From Pseudonocardia alaniniphila (GTDB lineage Bacteria > Actinomycetota > Actinomycetes > Mycobacteriales > Pseudonocardiaceae), in contig NZ_JAKXMK010000013.1 of the NCBI RefSeq assembly GCF_022524485.1, positions 62,001-126,000 of the forward strand: DNA of 64,000 nt. The letters run 5' to 3'. Below the pieces are notes generated by a model, which made no database searches, was not told the origin of the DNA, and saw only the letters and a list, made by a program, of their open reading frames with translations. A program made the position numbers and the translations under genes. Shown in pieces: positions 10,432 through 19,785 of the stretch (position 1 is its first letter; each line of letters starts with the position of its first letter).

Positions 10432-11883
10432 ATGGCTCATGATGAGACGGTGACCACAGTGGCCGGCCAGAGGTCGGAGCACGGCCTGCCCGGACATCTC
10501 GTCGACTTCGTGGCGGCCCTGCGGCGTCATGGAGTGTCGGTCGGGCCGGGGGAGACGGTGGACGCCGCGCGCGTGCTCGGTGCGCTCGACCTGATCCATC
10601 GCGAGCACGTTCGCGAGGGACTCGCTGCAGCCCTGCTGCGCCGATCGGGTCAGCGGCAGGTGTTCGACACCCTCTTCGAGCTGTACTTCCCGGCGGCCCT
10701 GGGCTCCGGTTCCGCGGAGGTCGAGGTGCCCCGCGTGGACGACGTGCCCGACGGGCCCGTGGACGTCGACGCGCTCCGCGACATCCTGGCCGACCTGCTG
10801 CGCGACGGCGACACCGAAGCCCTCGCCGAGCTCGCCCGCGCGGTGGTGGACGCGCTCGGGCACTCGGGCGCCTCCGGCACGGGCGTGCGGGGGGCCGGCG
10901 GGCAACCCAGCTGGTCGGCCTACCAGGCGCTGCGGGTGCTCTCGCCCGAGACGCTGCTGGCCCGGATCCTCAGCGACCTCAAGGCAAGCGGCGCCGACGA
11001 GGATTCATTCAGCGACGAGGTGCGCCGCCGCGAGATCCGTGATCGCATTGCGGCGTTCCGCAAGATGGTCACCGACGAGGTGCGCCGGCGCACCGCCGAG
11101 CAGCGCGGACGCGACCACGTGGCCAAGACGGCCGTGCCCAAGCAGGCCGAGCAGGTCGAGTTCCTGTCCGCACACGCTGAGCAGCTCGCTTTGCTTCGCC
11201 GCACCGTGCATCCGCTGGCCCGCCGCCTCGCGTCCCGGTTGGCGGTGCGCCGAAAGCACGCCAAGCGCGGCACGCTGGACATGCGCCGGACGCTGCGCCG
11301 GTCGATGTCCACCGGCGGCGTGCCGATGCGCCCGGCGTACCGCAAGCGACGCCCCGGGCGCCCGGAGCTGGTGGTGCTCTGTGACGTCTCCGGCTCGGTG
11401 GCCGGGTTCAGCCATTTCACGCTGCTGCTGGTGCAGGCCCTGCGCGAGCAGTTCAGCAAGGTGCGGGTGTTCGCGTTCGTCGAACGTGCCGACGAGGTGA
11501 CGCACCTCTTCGACCCGGGGATGGGGCTCTCCGGGGTGATGCAGCGGGTGTTGCGGGAGGCCGACCTCGTGGCCTTCGACGGCCACAGCGACTACGGCGG
11601 TTCCTTCGGCACGTTCGCGGAGAACTGGGGCGACGTGGTGACGCCGAAGACCTCCTTACTGGTGCTGGGTGACGCACGCACGAACTACCGCGACCCGAAC
11701 CTCATGGTGCTGCGCCGGCTCGTCGGGCAGGCGCGGCACGCCCACTGGCTCAACCCGGAGCCGCGCAGGCAGTGGGGTACCGGTGACTCCGCCGCCCTCC
11801 GCTATGGCGAGGTACTACCGATGCACGAGTGCCGCACGGCAGGGCAGCTCGCCGACGTGGTGGAGGGGTTGCTTCCGGTCTGA
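10432..11883 (+). CDS. VWA domain-containing CoxE-like protein
   Basis: 483-residue partner of the preceding MoxR ATPase. The C-terminal half carries the CoxE/VWA domain with the metal-ion-dependent adhesion motif DVSGSVAGFS and a later GHSDYGGSF segment. A basic stretch RRTLRRSMSTGG just before the VWA domain is typical of CoxE proteins. The N-terminal half is helical, of unknown fold. It follows the ATPase by 51 bp in the same direction, so they likely form an operon. The start ATG has only a weak ribosome binding site. Confidence 0.87.
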   Translation: MAHDETVTTVAGQRSEHGLPGHLVDFVAALRRHGVSVGPGETVDAARVLGALDLIHREHVREGLAAALLRRSGQRQVFDTLFELYFPAALGSGSAEVEVPRVDDVPDGPVDVDALRDILADLLRDGDTEALAELARAVVDALGHSGASGTGVRGAGGQPSWSAYQALRVLSPETLLARILSDLKASGADEDSFSDEVRRREIRDRIAAFRKMVTDEVRRRTAEQRGRDHVAKTAVPKQAEQVEFLSAHAEQLALLRRTVHPLARRLASRLAVRRKHAKRGTLDMRRTLRRSMSTGGVPMRPAYRKRRPGRPELVVLCDVSGSVAGFSHFTLLLVQALREQFSKVRVFAFVERADEVTHLFDPGMGLSGVMQRVLREADLVAFDGHSDYGGSFGTFAENWGDVVTPKTSLLVLGDARTNYRDPNLMVLRRLVGQARHAHWLNPEPRRQWGTGDSAALRYGEVLPMHECRTAGQLADVVEGLLPV

Positions 11884-12010
11884 CCTCGAGTCGCTAGCAC
11901 ACGCGTACCGAGCGAGTCCAGTACTTGACCCTGCGTGACGGAACTCGGCATTCTGCTCCGTCAGAGTGATCCACGCAAAAGGGTCATCGTTGACAACGGT
12001 GGAGTGCCTC

Positions 12011-13567
12011 ATGACCGCAGCTTCGGTGTCCCGTCGATCACGAGTGGTTGCCGTGGCAGCCGTTGCCCTCGCCGCGTCGCTGCTGGGCGCCACTCCTGCC
12101 GCGGCGGCCTCTGCCGACGCTGCGGGGGCGCAAAAGTGCGGCACGGTGGACCAGATCATGGAGTGCGTCTCCGTGGAGGGCGTGCGCGCGCACCTGGAGG
12201 AGTTCCAGGCGATCGCCGACGCCAACGACGGCACGCGCGCCTCGGGCACCCCGGGCTACACGGCGTCGGCGGAGTACGTGGCCGAGCAGGCCCGCGACGC
12301 CGGGCTCGACGTGACTACCCAGGACTTCGAGTTCGCGTTCTTCCAACTGAACAGCCAGGCCTTGGCGCAGACCGAGCCCACCTCCGTGACCTATACGGCG
12401 GGCACCGACTTCGTCGCGACGACGTTCTCGGGCAGCGGTGACGTGACCGGCACGGCCGTGCCGGTCGACCTTCGGCTGCCCTCGACCGGCGGCTCCACCA
12501 GTGGGTGCGAGGCCGAGGACTTCGCCGGCTTCCCCGACGGGGGCATCGCACTGCTGCAGCGCGGCACCTGCGAGTTCAGAGTGAAGGCGCGCAACGCCGA
12601 GGCCGCAGGCGCCGTGGGTGCGGTGATCTTCAACGAGGGCGACGCGCCGGATCGCACCGAGCTGCTGCAAGGCACGCTCGGCGCGCCGATCGGCATCCCG
12701 GTGGTGGGCACCACCTTCGCCATCGGCGAGGCGCTGCAGAACGCCACCGTGCAGCTGCAGGTGGACGCCGTGAGCGAGAACCGCACAACCACCAACGTCT
12801 TCGCCGAGACGCCGAACGGTGGCGACAACGTGGTGATGGTGGGGGCCCACCTCGACTCGGTGCCCGAGGGCCCCGGCATCAACGACAACGGCAGCGGAAG
12901 CGCGGCGATCCTCGAGGTGGCGCGGCAGATCGCCGGGGTGAAGACGGATGCAACGGTGCGATTCGCCTGGTGGGGTGCGGAGGAGCTCGGGCTGCTCGGC
13001 TCGCAGCACTACGTGCAGACGCTGCCGCAGGACGAGCGCTCCCGGATCGCGGGCTACCTGAACTTCGACATGGTCGGCTCGCCCAACTTCGTGCGGTTCG
13101 TCTACGACGGCGACAACTCCGACGCCGCCGGCGCGGGCCCCGGGCCCGAGGGCTCGGCTGCCATCGAGGACGTGTTCGAGAAGTTCTACGCCGACCGTGG
13201 CCTGGCCTACCAGGGCACCGACTTCGACGGCCGCTCCGATTACGGGCCGTTCATCGCGGCCGGGATCCCCGCGGGCGGGCTGTTCACCGGCGCGGAGGGC
13301 GTGAAGACCCCGGAGCAGGCGTCGGTGTACGGCGGCACGGCGGGAGCTCCCTTCGACCCCTGCTACCACCAGGCCTGCGACACGATCACCAACATCAGTG
13401 ACACGGCGCTCGACGAGAACGCCGACGGGATCGCCTTCGCGACCCTCACGCTCGCATCCGATCCGACGCTGATCACGGGCCCGGCGCCGGCGGCACCGTC
13501 CGGGCCGGCCGCACCTCCCGCGGGTGGCGGCGGGCTCGCGCACGACCATGAGGGCCTCCGCTCCTGA
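12011..13567 (+). CDS. Secreted M28-family zinc aminopeptidase
   Basis: 518-residue exported metallopeptidase resembling Streptomyces aminopeptidase S. It has a Sec signal peptide (basic start, hydrophobic stretch, ATPAAAA cleavage region near 30), a PA domain insert at about 130-245, and an M28 catalytic domain. Predicted zinc ligands are H280, D292, E325, D353 and H453, with E324 as the catalytic base (motifs GAHLDSV, NDNGSGS, WGAEELG, NFDMVGS, CYHQACD). The ATG at 12011 has GGAG 6 nt upstream. A Pro/Ala/Gly-rich tail ends the protein. It likely degrades extracellular peptides. Confidence 0.92.
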   Translation: MTAASVSRRSRVVAVAAVALAASLLGATPAAAASADAAGAQKCGTVDQIMECVSVEGVRAHLEEFQAIADANDGTRASGTPGYTASAEYVAEQARDAGLDVTTQDFEFAFFQLNSQALAQTEPTSVTYTAGTDFVATTFSGSGDVTGTAVPVDLRLPSTGGSTSGCEAEDFAGFPDGGIALLQRGTCEFRVKARNAEAAGAVGAVIFNEGDAPDRTELLQGTLGAPIGIPVVGTTFAIGEALQNATVQLQVDAVSENRTTTNVFAETPNGGDNVVMVGAHLDSVPEGPGINDNGSGSAAILEVARQIAGVKTDATVRFAWWGAEELGLLGSQHYVQTLPQDERSRIAGYLNFDMVGSPNFVRFVYDGDNSDAAGAGPGPEGSAAIEDVFEKFYADRGLAYQGTDFDGRSDYGPFIAAGIPAGGLFTGAEGVKTPEQASVYGGTAGAPFDPCYHQACDTITNISDTALDENADGIAFATLTLASDPTLITGPAPAAPSGPAAPPAGGGGLAHDHEGLRS

Positions 13568-13576
13568 CGGTGGCGC

Positions 13577-14344
13577 TCAGTCGGTGCCGGTACGCAGGGC
13601 GAAGCGCTCGGCCACCGCGATGTCGCCCGTGACCGGCAGCTCGCCTGCGGGGCGGCGGCGGTAGAGGTAGAGCAGCAGGTCGGACGCGGATGCCTGGATC
13701 AGCGCATCCGGCCGCTGATCGGTGCGGTCGGCCAGCCGTTGCCACCGAGTGGCGCCGTGCTCGTCCTCGCCGACGGCCCATCGGATGCCGGTGTCGACGG
13801 CCGAGAGCTCCAGCGTGCCCCCGACCGGAGCGGCTTCCTTCGTGCGGAACGGGGTGCTGACCTCGAGGAACTCCTCGACGGCATCGGTGGCGGCCGCGGC
13901 GTCGAGAGCCTGTGGGCGTCCGACGGCCTGCTCGGCGTCCCAGCGGTGGACGGCGGCCTCCTGGACCTGGTGGCGCACCACGAAGCCGGCGTCGCTCCTG
14001 GCGGCCCAGGTGTAGACGGGCTCGTCGGGCGCCGCCCCCCGGAGCGACTTCACCAGCCGAGAGGCGCCGGCGCGTAGCTCGGGCACCAGCCGCTCCTCCT
14101 CGGGCCGCGCGGCCTCGGGGACCGTGGCCGGATCCTGCACGCGCTCGGCCACGACGGTGCCCCAGAACTGCTGCACCTCGAGCAGGTGCCACACCAGGTC
14201 GGCCACCGACCACTCCGGGCAGCTCGGCACGGGTGACGTGAGATGGCCCTCGGCCGCGTCGGCGAGGGCGAGGGTGTCGGCCTCGATGCGCTGGAACGGA
14301 TCGAAGTGGGTGACAAGCCCGTATGAGCTGCGGTGATCAATCAC
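13577..14344 (-). CDS. Maleylpyruvate isomerase family mycothiol-dependent protein
   Basis: 255-residue protein of the DinB-like mycothiol-dependent family. The N-terminal helical bundle holds the conserved segments CPEWSVADLVWHLLEVQQFW (near 42-61) and RHQVQEAAVHRWDAE (near 124-138), whose histidines form the metal site in the family. The C-terminal domain follows. Most members have no assigned substrate; some are S-transferases or isomerases that use mycothiol, which fits an actinobacterium. GTG start. It converges with the M28 peptidase with only 9 bp between. Confidence 0.85.
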   Translation of the reverse strand: MIDHRSSYGLVTHFDPFQRIEADTLALADAAEGHLTSPVPSCPEWSVADLVWHLLEVQQFWGTVVAERVQDPATVPEAARPEEERLVPELRAGASRLVKSLRGAAPDEPVYTWAARSDAGFVVRHQVQEAAVHRWDAEQAVGRPQALDAAAATDAVEEFLEVSTPFRTKEAAPVGGTLELSAVDTGIRWAVGEDEHGATRWQRLADRTDQRPDALIQASASDLLLYLYRRRPAGELPVTGDIAVAERFALRTGTD

Positions 14345-14399
14345 GATGGGGACGCTAGCGGGAGCGACCGACAGGAACCGGACCTCGCTTCGACCGTTT

Positions 14400-14438
14400 C
14401 AACTGTCTGTTGACCACTTCAACACGGAGTTGTAGCGT
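14400..14438 (+). promoter_or_regulatory. Promoter with two CAAC-N5-GTTG operators
   Basis: Two palindromes, CAAC-TGTCT-GTTG (14400-14412) and CAAC-ACGGA-GTTG (14420-14432), start exactly 20 bp apart, about two helical turns. They overlap a plausible sigma-70 promoter: TTGACC at 14410-14415, a 17-bp spacer and TAGCGT at 14433-14438. The first palindrome runs into the -35 box and the second fills the spacer, a geometry suited to repression. The promoter would drive the ABC importer operon that starts at 14478 and ends in a gene for a DNA-binding protein. Confidence 0.6.
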
Positions 14439-14477
14439 CTGCGCCCATCCTGCCGCTCCCCGCTCCTGGAGGTATCC

Positions 14478-15461
14478 GTGCCTGTCCTGCCGCAGAATCC
14501 GACGGGCCGGTCCCGATCGGGCAGTTGGTGCACCGCCGCGCTCGCGGGGCTCCTGGCCGTGGTGCTCGCCGGGTGCGGTGGCGGCGGGGACGGCGGAGAA
14601 GCCGCCGCGCCGCAGGCCCCCGGTGGTGGAGGCGCGATCCCGGACGTCTCCGCGGTGGTGTCCGGAGTCCAGAAGGATCCGCAACTCGCCGCCATGCTGC
14701 CGCCGCCGATCGCGCAGGCGGGCGTCCTGTCCCTCGGCTCGAACCTCCAGTCGGCGCCGAACAACTTCTACGCGGCTGACGGCACCACGCCCGTCGGCTA
14801 CGAGGTCGACCTGGCGAAGGCGATCGCGGCGAAGCTCGGCGTCACGGTGAAGTACCAGGACATGGCGTTCGGCTCGCTCATCACGAGCCTCCAGTCCAGC
14901 CGGGTGGATCTCACGATGGCCGCGATGAACGACACCGCCGAGCGTCAGAAGCAGATCGACTTTGTCGACTACTTCACGTCCGGCATCACGATCATGGTCC
15001 GCAAGGGCAACCCGGACGGCATCACGGGCCCCGACACCTTGTGCGGGAAGGCGGTGGCGCTCGTGCAGGGCACGAGCCACCAGGAGTTCGCCACCGAGCA
15101 GAGCGCGAAGTGCGTGCAGTCCGGTCAGGCGGCGATCACGATCACTGCCACCGACAGCGACACGCAGAACCAGAACCAGCTGCGCACCGGCCGGGTCGCG
15201 GCCATCCTGAACGACCTGCCCAGCGCGGTCTACATCTCGCGAACGGCGGGCGACGGCAACTTCTTCGAGGTCGTTCCCGGCGAGCCGATCAACGGAGGCC
15301 CGTACGGGATCGGCATCAACAAGACCAACACGCAGCTCACCGAGGCGGTGCGCGGGGCTCTGCAGTCGCTGATCACGGACGGCACCTACGGCAAGATCCT
15401 CGACGCATGGGGCGTCCAGCAGGGGGCCGTCCAGCAGGCGGGCACCAATGCCGGAAGCTGA
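14478..15461 (+). CDS. Polar amino-acid ABC transporter substrate-binding lipoprotein
   Basis: 327-residue extracytoplasmic binding protein of the SBP_bac_3 (glutamine/polar amino acid) family. The signal peptide ends in the lipobox LAGC near residue 33, so it is a lipoprotein. A Gly/Ala-rich linker precedes the binding domain, which starts with GVLSLGSNLQSAPNNFY and includes the family pattern PVGYEVDLAKAIAAKLGVTVKY. The GTG start has GGAGGT upstream. First gene of a four-gene operon; its stop overlaps the permease start by 14 bp. Confidence 0.92.
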   Translation: MPVLPQNPTGRSRSGSWCTAALAGLLAVVLAGCGGGGDGGEAAAPQAPGGGGAIPDVSAVVSGVQKDPQLAAMLPPPIAQAGVLSLGSNLQSAPNNFYAADGTTPVGYEVDLAKAIAAKLGVTVKYQDMAFGSLITSLQSSRVDLTMAAMNDTAERQKQIDFVDYFTSGITIMVRKGNPDGITGPDTLCGKAVALVQGTSHQEFATEQSAKCVQSGQAAITITATDSDTQNQNQLRTGRVAAILNDLPSAVYISRTAGDGNFFEVVPGEPINGGPYGIGINKTNTQLTEAVRGALQSLITDGTYGKILDAWGVQQGAVQQAGTNAGS

Positions 15462-16389
15462 CGTGGAGCAGGGGCGCTCGCTCGCCGTGGGCGAGGAGTT
15501 GCCGATCGTCCGGCTCCGCCACTGGGGCCGCTGGATCAGCGGCGCCGTCGTCCTCGCCCTGCTCGCCCTGCTCGGGGTCGCACTGGCGCAGGCACAGATC
15601 GACTACGGTTCCGTTCCCAAGTTCCTCTGGTACCGGGTGGTGCTGGTCGGCCTGCTGAACACGGTGCTTCTCGCCGTGATCGCACAGGGGTCGGCGATCG
15701 TGATCGGGGTCGTGATCGCCCTGATGCGCCGCTCGGTCAACCCCGTCGCGCGGTGGTTCGCGGCGGCCTACATCTGGCTGTTCCGCGGTCTTCCGGTGCT
15801 GCTCCAGATCCTGATCTGGTACAACCTGGCGCTGGTCTTCACCTACATCTCGATCCCGCTGCCGTTCGGCGGCTACCTGCTGCACGAGCAGACCAACGTG
15901 CTGGTCACCGCGTTCGTGGCGGCGCTGCTCGGGCTGGCGCTGAACGAGAGCGCCTACATGGCCGAGATCGTCCGGGCCGGGCTGAACAGCGTGGACGGCG
16001 GTCAGACCGAGGCGGCGAAGTCGATCGGGATGGGCCCGCTGCTGACGCTGCGCCGGGTGGTGCTGCCCCAGGCGATGCGGGTGATCATCCCGCCCACGGG
16101 CAACGACTTCATCAACATGCTCAAGGGCACCTCGATCGCCTCCGTCATCGGCGTCACCGAGCTGATCCACGCCGCCAACAACATCTCGTCCAACAACCTG
16201 CTGGTGATGGAGACGCTCCTCGCCGCCGCGATCTGGTACATGGTCGTGGTCACGATCGCCGGAATCGGCCAGCACTATCTGGAGCGGTCGTTCGGCGCGG
16301 CCGACCGCGTGGGTTCGGCCGGCGGTGCCTGGTCGCGTGCGGCCCGCGCGCTCCGCACCGCCCCCACGGTGAGGAGCCGGGATGTCTGA
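15448..16389 (+). CDS. Polar amino-acid ABC transporter permease
   Basis: 313-residue inner-membrane permease of the HisM/GlnP type with about five to six membrane segments. The cytoplasmic EAA loop ([29 protein letters not shown]) contacts the ATPase. [11 protein letters not shown] is the typical family motif. A single permease gene implies a homodimeric channel. A soluble N-terminal arm of about 30 residues precedes the first membrane helix. It overlaps the lipoprotein gene upstream and the ATPase gene downstream. Confidence 0.92.
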   Translation: MPEADVEQGRSLAVGEELPIVRLRHWGRWISGAVVLALLALLGVALAQAQIDYGSVPKFLWYRVVLVGLLNTVLLAVIAQGSAIVIGVVIALMRRSVNPVARWFAAAYIWLFRGLPVLLQILIWYNLALVFTYISIPLPFGGYLLHEQTNVLVTAFVAALLGLALNESAYMAEIVRAGLNSVDGGQTEAAKSIGMGPLLTLRRVVLPQAMRVIIPPTGNDFINMLKGTSIASVIGVTELIHAANNISSNNLLVMETLLAAAIWYMVVVTIAGIGQHYLERSFGAADRVGSAGGAWSRAARALRTAPTVRSRDV

Positions 16390-17164
16390 CGCGATCCACG
16401 ACCAGGCGCCCGTGCTGCGTGCCGTCGGCGTGCGCAAGCGGTTCGGCGACACGGAGGTGCTACACGGCGTCGACCTGACCGTGTCGAGGGGGAAGGTGGT
16501 GTGTCTGCTCGGTCCCTCCGGCGCAGGCAAGAGCACGTTCCTGCGGTGCATCAACCACCTCGAGACGATCGACGGTGGCCAGGTCTGGGTGGACGGGGAG
16601 CCCATCGGCTTCCGGCTGCGCAACGGGAAGCTCTACGAGCTGCCCGAACGCGAGGTGGCCCGCCAGCGCCGCCACATCGGCATGGTGTTCCAGCGGTTCA
16701 ACCTGTTCGCCCACCGCACCGTCCTGGAGAACGTGGTGGAGGGTCCCGTCAAGGTGCTCGGTGTGGCTGCCGCTGCCGCTCGCCGGGATGCGCTCGAACT
16801 GCTCGACCGGGTGGGGCTCGCCCATCGGGCGGACGCGTACCCCGGGCAGCTCTCCGGCGGGCAGCAACAGCGGGTGGCCATCGCCCGCGCGCTCGCGATG
16901 AAGCCCAAGCTGATGCTCTTCGACGAGCCGACCTCGGCGCTGGACCCCGAGTTGGTGGGTGAGGTGCTCGAGGTGATGCGGGCGTTGGCAGCCGAGAACA
17001 TGACGATGGTGGTCGTGACCCACGAGATGGGTTTCGCCAAGGAGGCCGCCGACGAGGTGGTGTTCATGGTCGACGGTGCGGTGGTGGAGACCGGGCCGCC
17101 GGATCAGGTGCTGGGCGCGCCGCGTCACGAGCGCACCCGCCAGTTCCTGGCCAGGGTCCTGTGA
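16382..17164 (+). CDS. Polar amino-acid ABC transporter ATP-binding protein
   Basis: 260-residue ATPase with Walker [10 protein letters not shown]-loop FQRFNLF, signature LSGGQQQR, Walker [13 protein letters not shown] and H-loop THEMGFA, all typical of the GlnQ/HisP group. It overlaps the permease upstream by 8 bp, and its stop codon overlaps the next gene by 4 bp (GTGA). All four genes of the operon are therefore translationally linked. Confidence 0.94.
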   Translation: MSDAIHDQAPVLRAVGVRKRFGDTEVLHGVDLTVSRGKVVCLLGPSGAGKSTFLRCINHLETIDGGQVWVDGEPIGFRLRNGKLYELPEREVARQRRHIGMVFQRFNLFAHRTVLENVVEGPVKVLGVAAAAARRDALELLDRVGLAHRADAYPGQLSGGQQQRVAIARALAMKPKLMLFDEPTSALDPELVGEVLEVMRALAAENMTMVVVTHEMGFAKEAADEVVFMVDGAVVETGPPDQVLGAPRHERTRQFLARVL

Positions 17165-18927
17165 GCGGCGACGTTCGCGAGGCCCGGCTCTCGCCTCGCT
17201 ACCTCGCCCAGTTCGACGAACCGGCCGGGTATCTCGACTTCGCGCGGTTCGGTCCACCGTCGCATGTGGTGCTGGACACCACCGCGCAGCTGCTGGAGCT
17301 GTCGACGAAGGCCGGTCCCGCCACGGTCGACGAGCTGATGCGGCAGGAGGTGCGCGCGAAGGCGGCCATCGCGCGGCTGTGCGGCAGCGACACCGACCAC
17401 GTCGTGCTCGTGCCGAACACCAGCACGGGCCTCTTCCAGGCGGCGTTCAACGCGCCGGGTGGCGAGGTGCTCGTTGCGGCTGCGGAGTTCCCGGCCAACA
17501 CCTACCCGTGGGCCCGCGCGGAGGCAGTGGGCCGCAGCAGGGTTCGCTGGTTGTCCCCGCCCGACGGGCACGTCACGGCCGACGCGGTCGCCGGGGCCCT
17601 GACCGGCGACACCGCCGTGGTCTCGGTCAGCGCGGTCGACTTCCGCACCGGCTATCGGGCGGATCTCGCCGCACTCCGCGAGGTGGTGGGCGATCGGCTC
17701 CTGGTGGTGGACGGAATCCAGGGGTTCGGGGCGGTCGACGCGCCGTGGGACGCTGCCGACGTCCTCGTGGTCGGCGGTCAGAAGTGGTTGCGAGCGGGCT
17801 GGGGCACGGGCTTCGTGGTCCTGTCGGACCGCGCGTTCGAACGGATGCAGCCGGTGCTCTCCGGTTGGACCGGCGCCCGTGACCCAGGGCTCTTCGACGA
17901 CGAGATCCACCCGCCTGCCGACACCGCGGCTGCCTGGTCGATCAGCAACCTCAGCCCGGTCACCTCGGGTGCCTTCGCCGCCGCGCTCGAGCTCGTCGAG
18001 GACGCCGGCATCGCTGCGGTGGAGGGCCGCATCCAGGAGCGTGTCGGGGAGCTGGAGGAGGCACTGCTGTCGCTGGGGGCACGGATCGTGTCGGCCACCG
18101 GCAGGCGTGGGGGCATCCTGGCCTTCGAGCTGCCGGGGCAGCCCGCTGAGCGGGTCGGCGCAGCGCTGGCCGCCGAGGGGATCGCCGCGACGGTGCGTAC
18201 CGAGCACGTCCGACTATCGCCCCACGCCTCCACCCCGGCGTCGGTCGCGGAGCATGTCCGGTCGACGCTGTCGCGGCTGGAACGGGCTCCCCTTTCCTCG
18301 TCGTCACGGCCCACGGTCGGGTCGTCCGGCGAGGCGTCACACGGCGTGCTCACCGCGCTGATCCCTGCGGTGTCGGGCCTGGCCACGATGCTTGGTCCGG
18401 GCAACGAGGTGGTGCTGCACGACCTGTCGCGGCTACCCGACTCGATCATCGCGACGGCGGGCGACGTCACCGGCCGCGCCACAGGCGGCCCGATGACCGA
18501 CCTGCTGCTCGGGCTGGTGCGCCGCGGCACCACGCACGACCTCACCGACTACGAGACCCACGGGCCGAACGGCCGTCCCATCCGCTCGTCCACGATCTTT
18601 CTGCGGGACGAGGCGGGGGTGGCGATCGGCTGCCTGTGCATCAACAGCGAACGTCCGGCCGCCACGACCGGCGCTCGCGGCGAGGTGGAGCAGCGCGAGA
18701 CCTTCCTGCCGGACGTCGACAGCCTGCAACGGTTCCTGGTGGACCATGCGATCGACCGCACCGGGGTGCCGGTGGACCTGATGAAGAAGAGCCACAAGGC
18801 TGCCGTGGTGCAGGAGCTGGACGAGGCAGGCTACTTCCTGATCAAGGACTCCGTGGACCGGCTCGCTGCCGAGCTGGCAGTCACCAGGTACACGATCTAC
18901 AACTACCTCAACGAGATCCGCCGATAG
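17161..18927 (+). CDS. Fusion of class V aminotransferase-fold protein and YheO/DauR-type transcriptional regulator
   Basis: 588 residues in one open frame. Residues 1-375 form a PLP-dependent class V aminotransferase (NifS/kynureninase-like), with D184 and Q187 in [11 protein letters not shown] and the Schiff-base lysine K208 in [13 protein letters not shown]. After a Ser/Pro-rich linker (about 376-392), residues 395-510 match a YheO PAS domain ([32 protein letters not shown]). The end (about 530-588) is the YheO-type helix-turn-helix, [19 protein letters not shown]. YheO proteins such as DauR control D-amino-acid use. Last gene of the importer operon, so it may sense the imported amino compound through PLP chemistry and act on the palindromes at 14400-14432. 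An internal start giving a separate regulator cannot be excluded. Confidence 0.85.
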   Translation: MSGDVREARLSPRYLAQFDEPAGYLDFARFGPPSHVVLDTTAQLLELSTKAGPATVDELMRQEVRAKAAIARLCGSDTDHVVLVPNTSTGLFQAAFNAPGGEVLVAAAEFPANTYPWARAEAVGRSRVRWLSPPDGHVTADAVAGALTGDTAVVSVSAVDFRTGYRADLAALREVVGDRLLVVDGIQGFGAVDAPWDAADVLVVGGQKWLRAGWGTGFVVLSDRAFERMQPVLSGWTGARDPGLFDDEIHPPADTAAAWSISNLSPVTSGAFAAALELVEDAGIAAVEGRIQERVGELEEALLSLGARIVSATGRRGGILAFELPGQPAERVGAALAAEGIAATVRTEHVRLSPHASTPASVAEHVRSTLSRLERAPLSSSSRPTVGSSGEASHGVLTALIPAVSGLATMLGPGNEVVLHDLSRLPDSIIATAGDVTGRATGGPMTDLLLGLVRRGTTHDLTDYETHGPNGRPIRSSTIFLRDEAGVAIGCLCINSERPAATTGARGEVEQRETFLPDVDSLQRFLVDHAIDRTGVPVDLMKKSHKAAVVQELDEAGYFLIKDSVDRLAAELAVTRYTIYNYLNEIRR

Positions 18928-18945
18928 CGGCTCGGCAGACTGTTC

Positions 18946-19133
18946 ATGATCATCGGTTCGGGGTCGGAAGCCGGGTTATGTGCCGTCCCGGGGCCCGAAG
19001 TGTTGATCATGGATCCGCCATGTGCCAGAGGCGGGCGATATCGATCCAGCAATCGCCCTCCAGGCTGATCAGCATGATCATCGGTTTGGGACCGACAAAC
19101 GGGTCATGTGCTGCTGTGAGGCCCCAAGTGTTG
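18946..19133 (+). repeat. Pair of 60-bp direct repeats with inverted CATGATCA ends
   Basis: The 340-bp gap after the fusion gene holds two ungapped copies, 18946-19005 and 19074-19133, identical at 45 of 60 positions by eye. Both begin ATGATCATCGGTT and end AAGTGTTG. The first is bounded by CATGATCA and TGATCATG in inverted orientation. This looks like a small dispersed intergenic repeat. No credible gene is seen here; a 74-codon frame on the - strand (19007-19231) crosses the repeats and is judged spurious. Confidence 0.6.
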
Positions 19134-19267
19134 AACAACGCGTTGCGCCCGCACGCCCTGGGGCCGGTCGCCTCGGGCGGGGGGGCCGTCGACTCAGCGG
19201 AGCACGAATGGGCAGGTCCGCGACGTGTCAAGGCCGGGAGGGCGATCGTCCGGGGTGGGCGACCGGA

Positions 19268-19654
19268 TCAAGGATGGCGGCCTGCCAGCAGGCAGAACTC
19301 GTTCCCCTCCGGGTCGGCGAGTACGACCCAGCTCTCGTCGCCCTGGCCGACGTCGGCGTGTCGAGCACCGAGGTCGAGCAGGCGGCGGACCTCGTCGTCC
19401 TGCTCCCTGTCGGTCGGGTTGAGGTCGAGGTGGAGCCGGTTCTTGACGGTCTTGCCCTCAGGCACCTGCGCGAACGTCAACGTCGGTGGCACGGGGCCGA
19501 GGTGGTTCCTGCCTTCAGGCGCCAGGGGGGAGCCGATCGTGACAAGGCCGTCGTCTTCGTCCTGCACCTCGTAGTCGAGCACCGAGCACCAGAACCGGGC
19601 GAGACCGTGAGGGTCGGCACAGTCGATCGCGAGCTCGGTGAACTTGCTGGCCAT
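19268..19654 (-). CDS. VOC family (glyoxalase/bleomycin-resistance fold) protein
   Basis: 128-residue single VOC module. The start MASKFTELAIDCADPHGLARFWCSVLDYEV and the end WVVLADPEGNEFCLL are characteristic of the glyoxalase-like small proteins abundant in actinobacteria. Metal-ligand positions fall in the family pattern (RLHLDLNP, then DPEGNEFC), but the substrate cannot be read from sequence. It is transcribed away from the AlkB-like gene with 131 bp between. Confidence 0.88.
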   Translation of the reverse strand: MASKFTELAIDCADPHGLARFWCSVLDYEVQDEDDGLVTIGSPLAPEGRNHLGPVPPTLTFAQVPEGKTVKNRLHLDLNPTDREQDDEVRRLLDLGARHADVGQGDESWVVLADPEGNEFCLLAGRHP

Positions 19655-19785
19655 GTCAGGACCTCCCGGTCACGAAACGGGTCGGCGGAAGGCCACACGC
19701 TAATCGCAGTGCTCGGCGGCGAGGTGAGCTGCGCGCGGTGTGATCAGCATCGAACTGATGTTCGATTCCGTGTAGCGTCGCCGGG

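Noticed and set aside
19007-19231. 74-codon - strand frame in the repeat-containing gap
   Set aside because: Spans the 60-bp repeats, has no ribosome binding site or recognisable domain; explained by the repeat.
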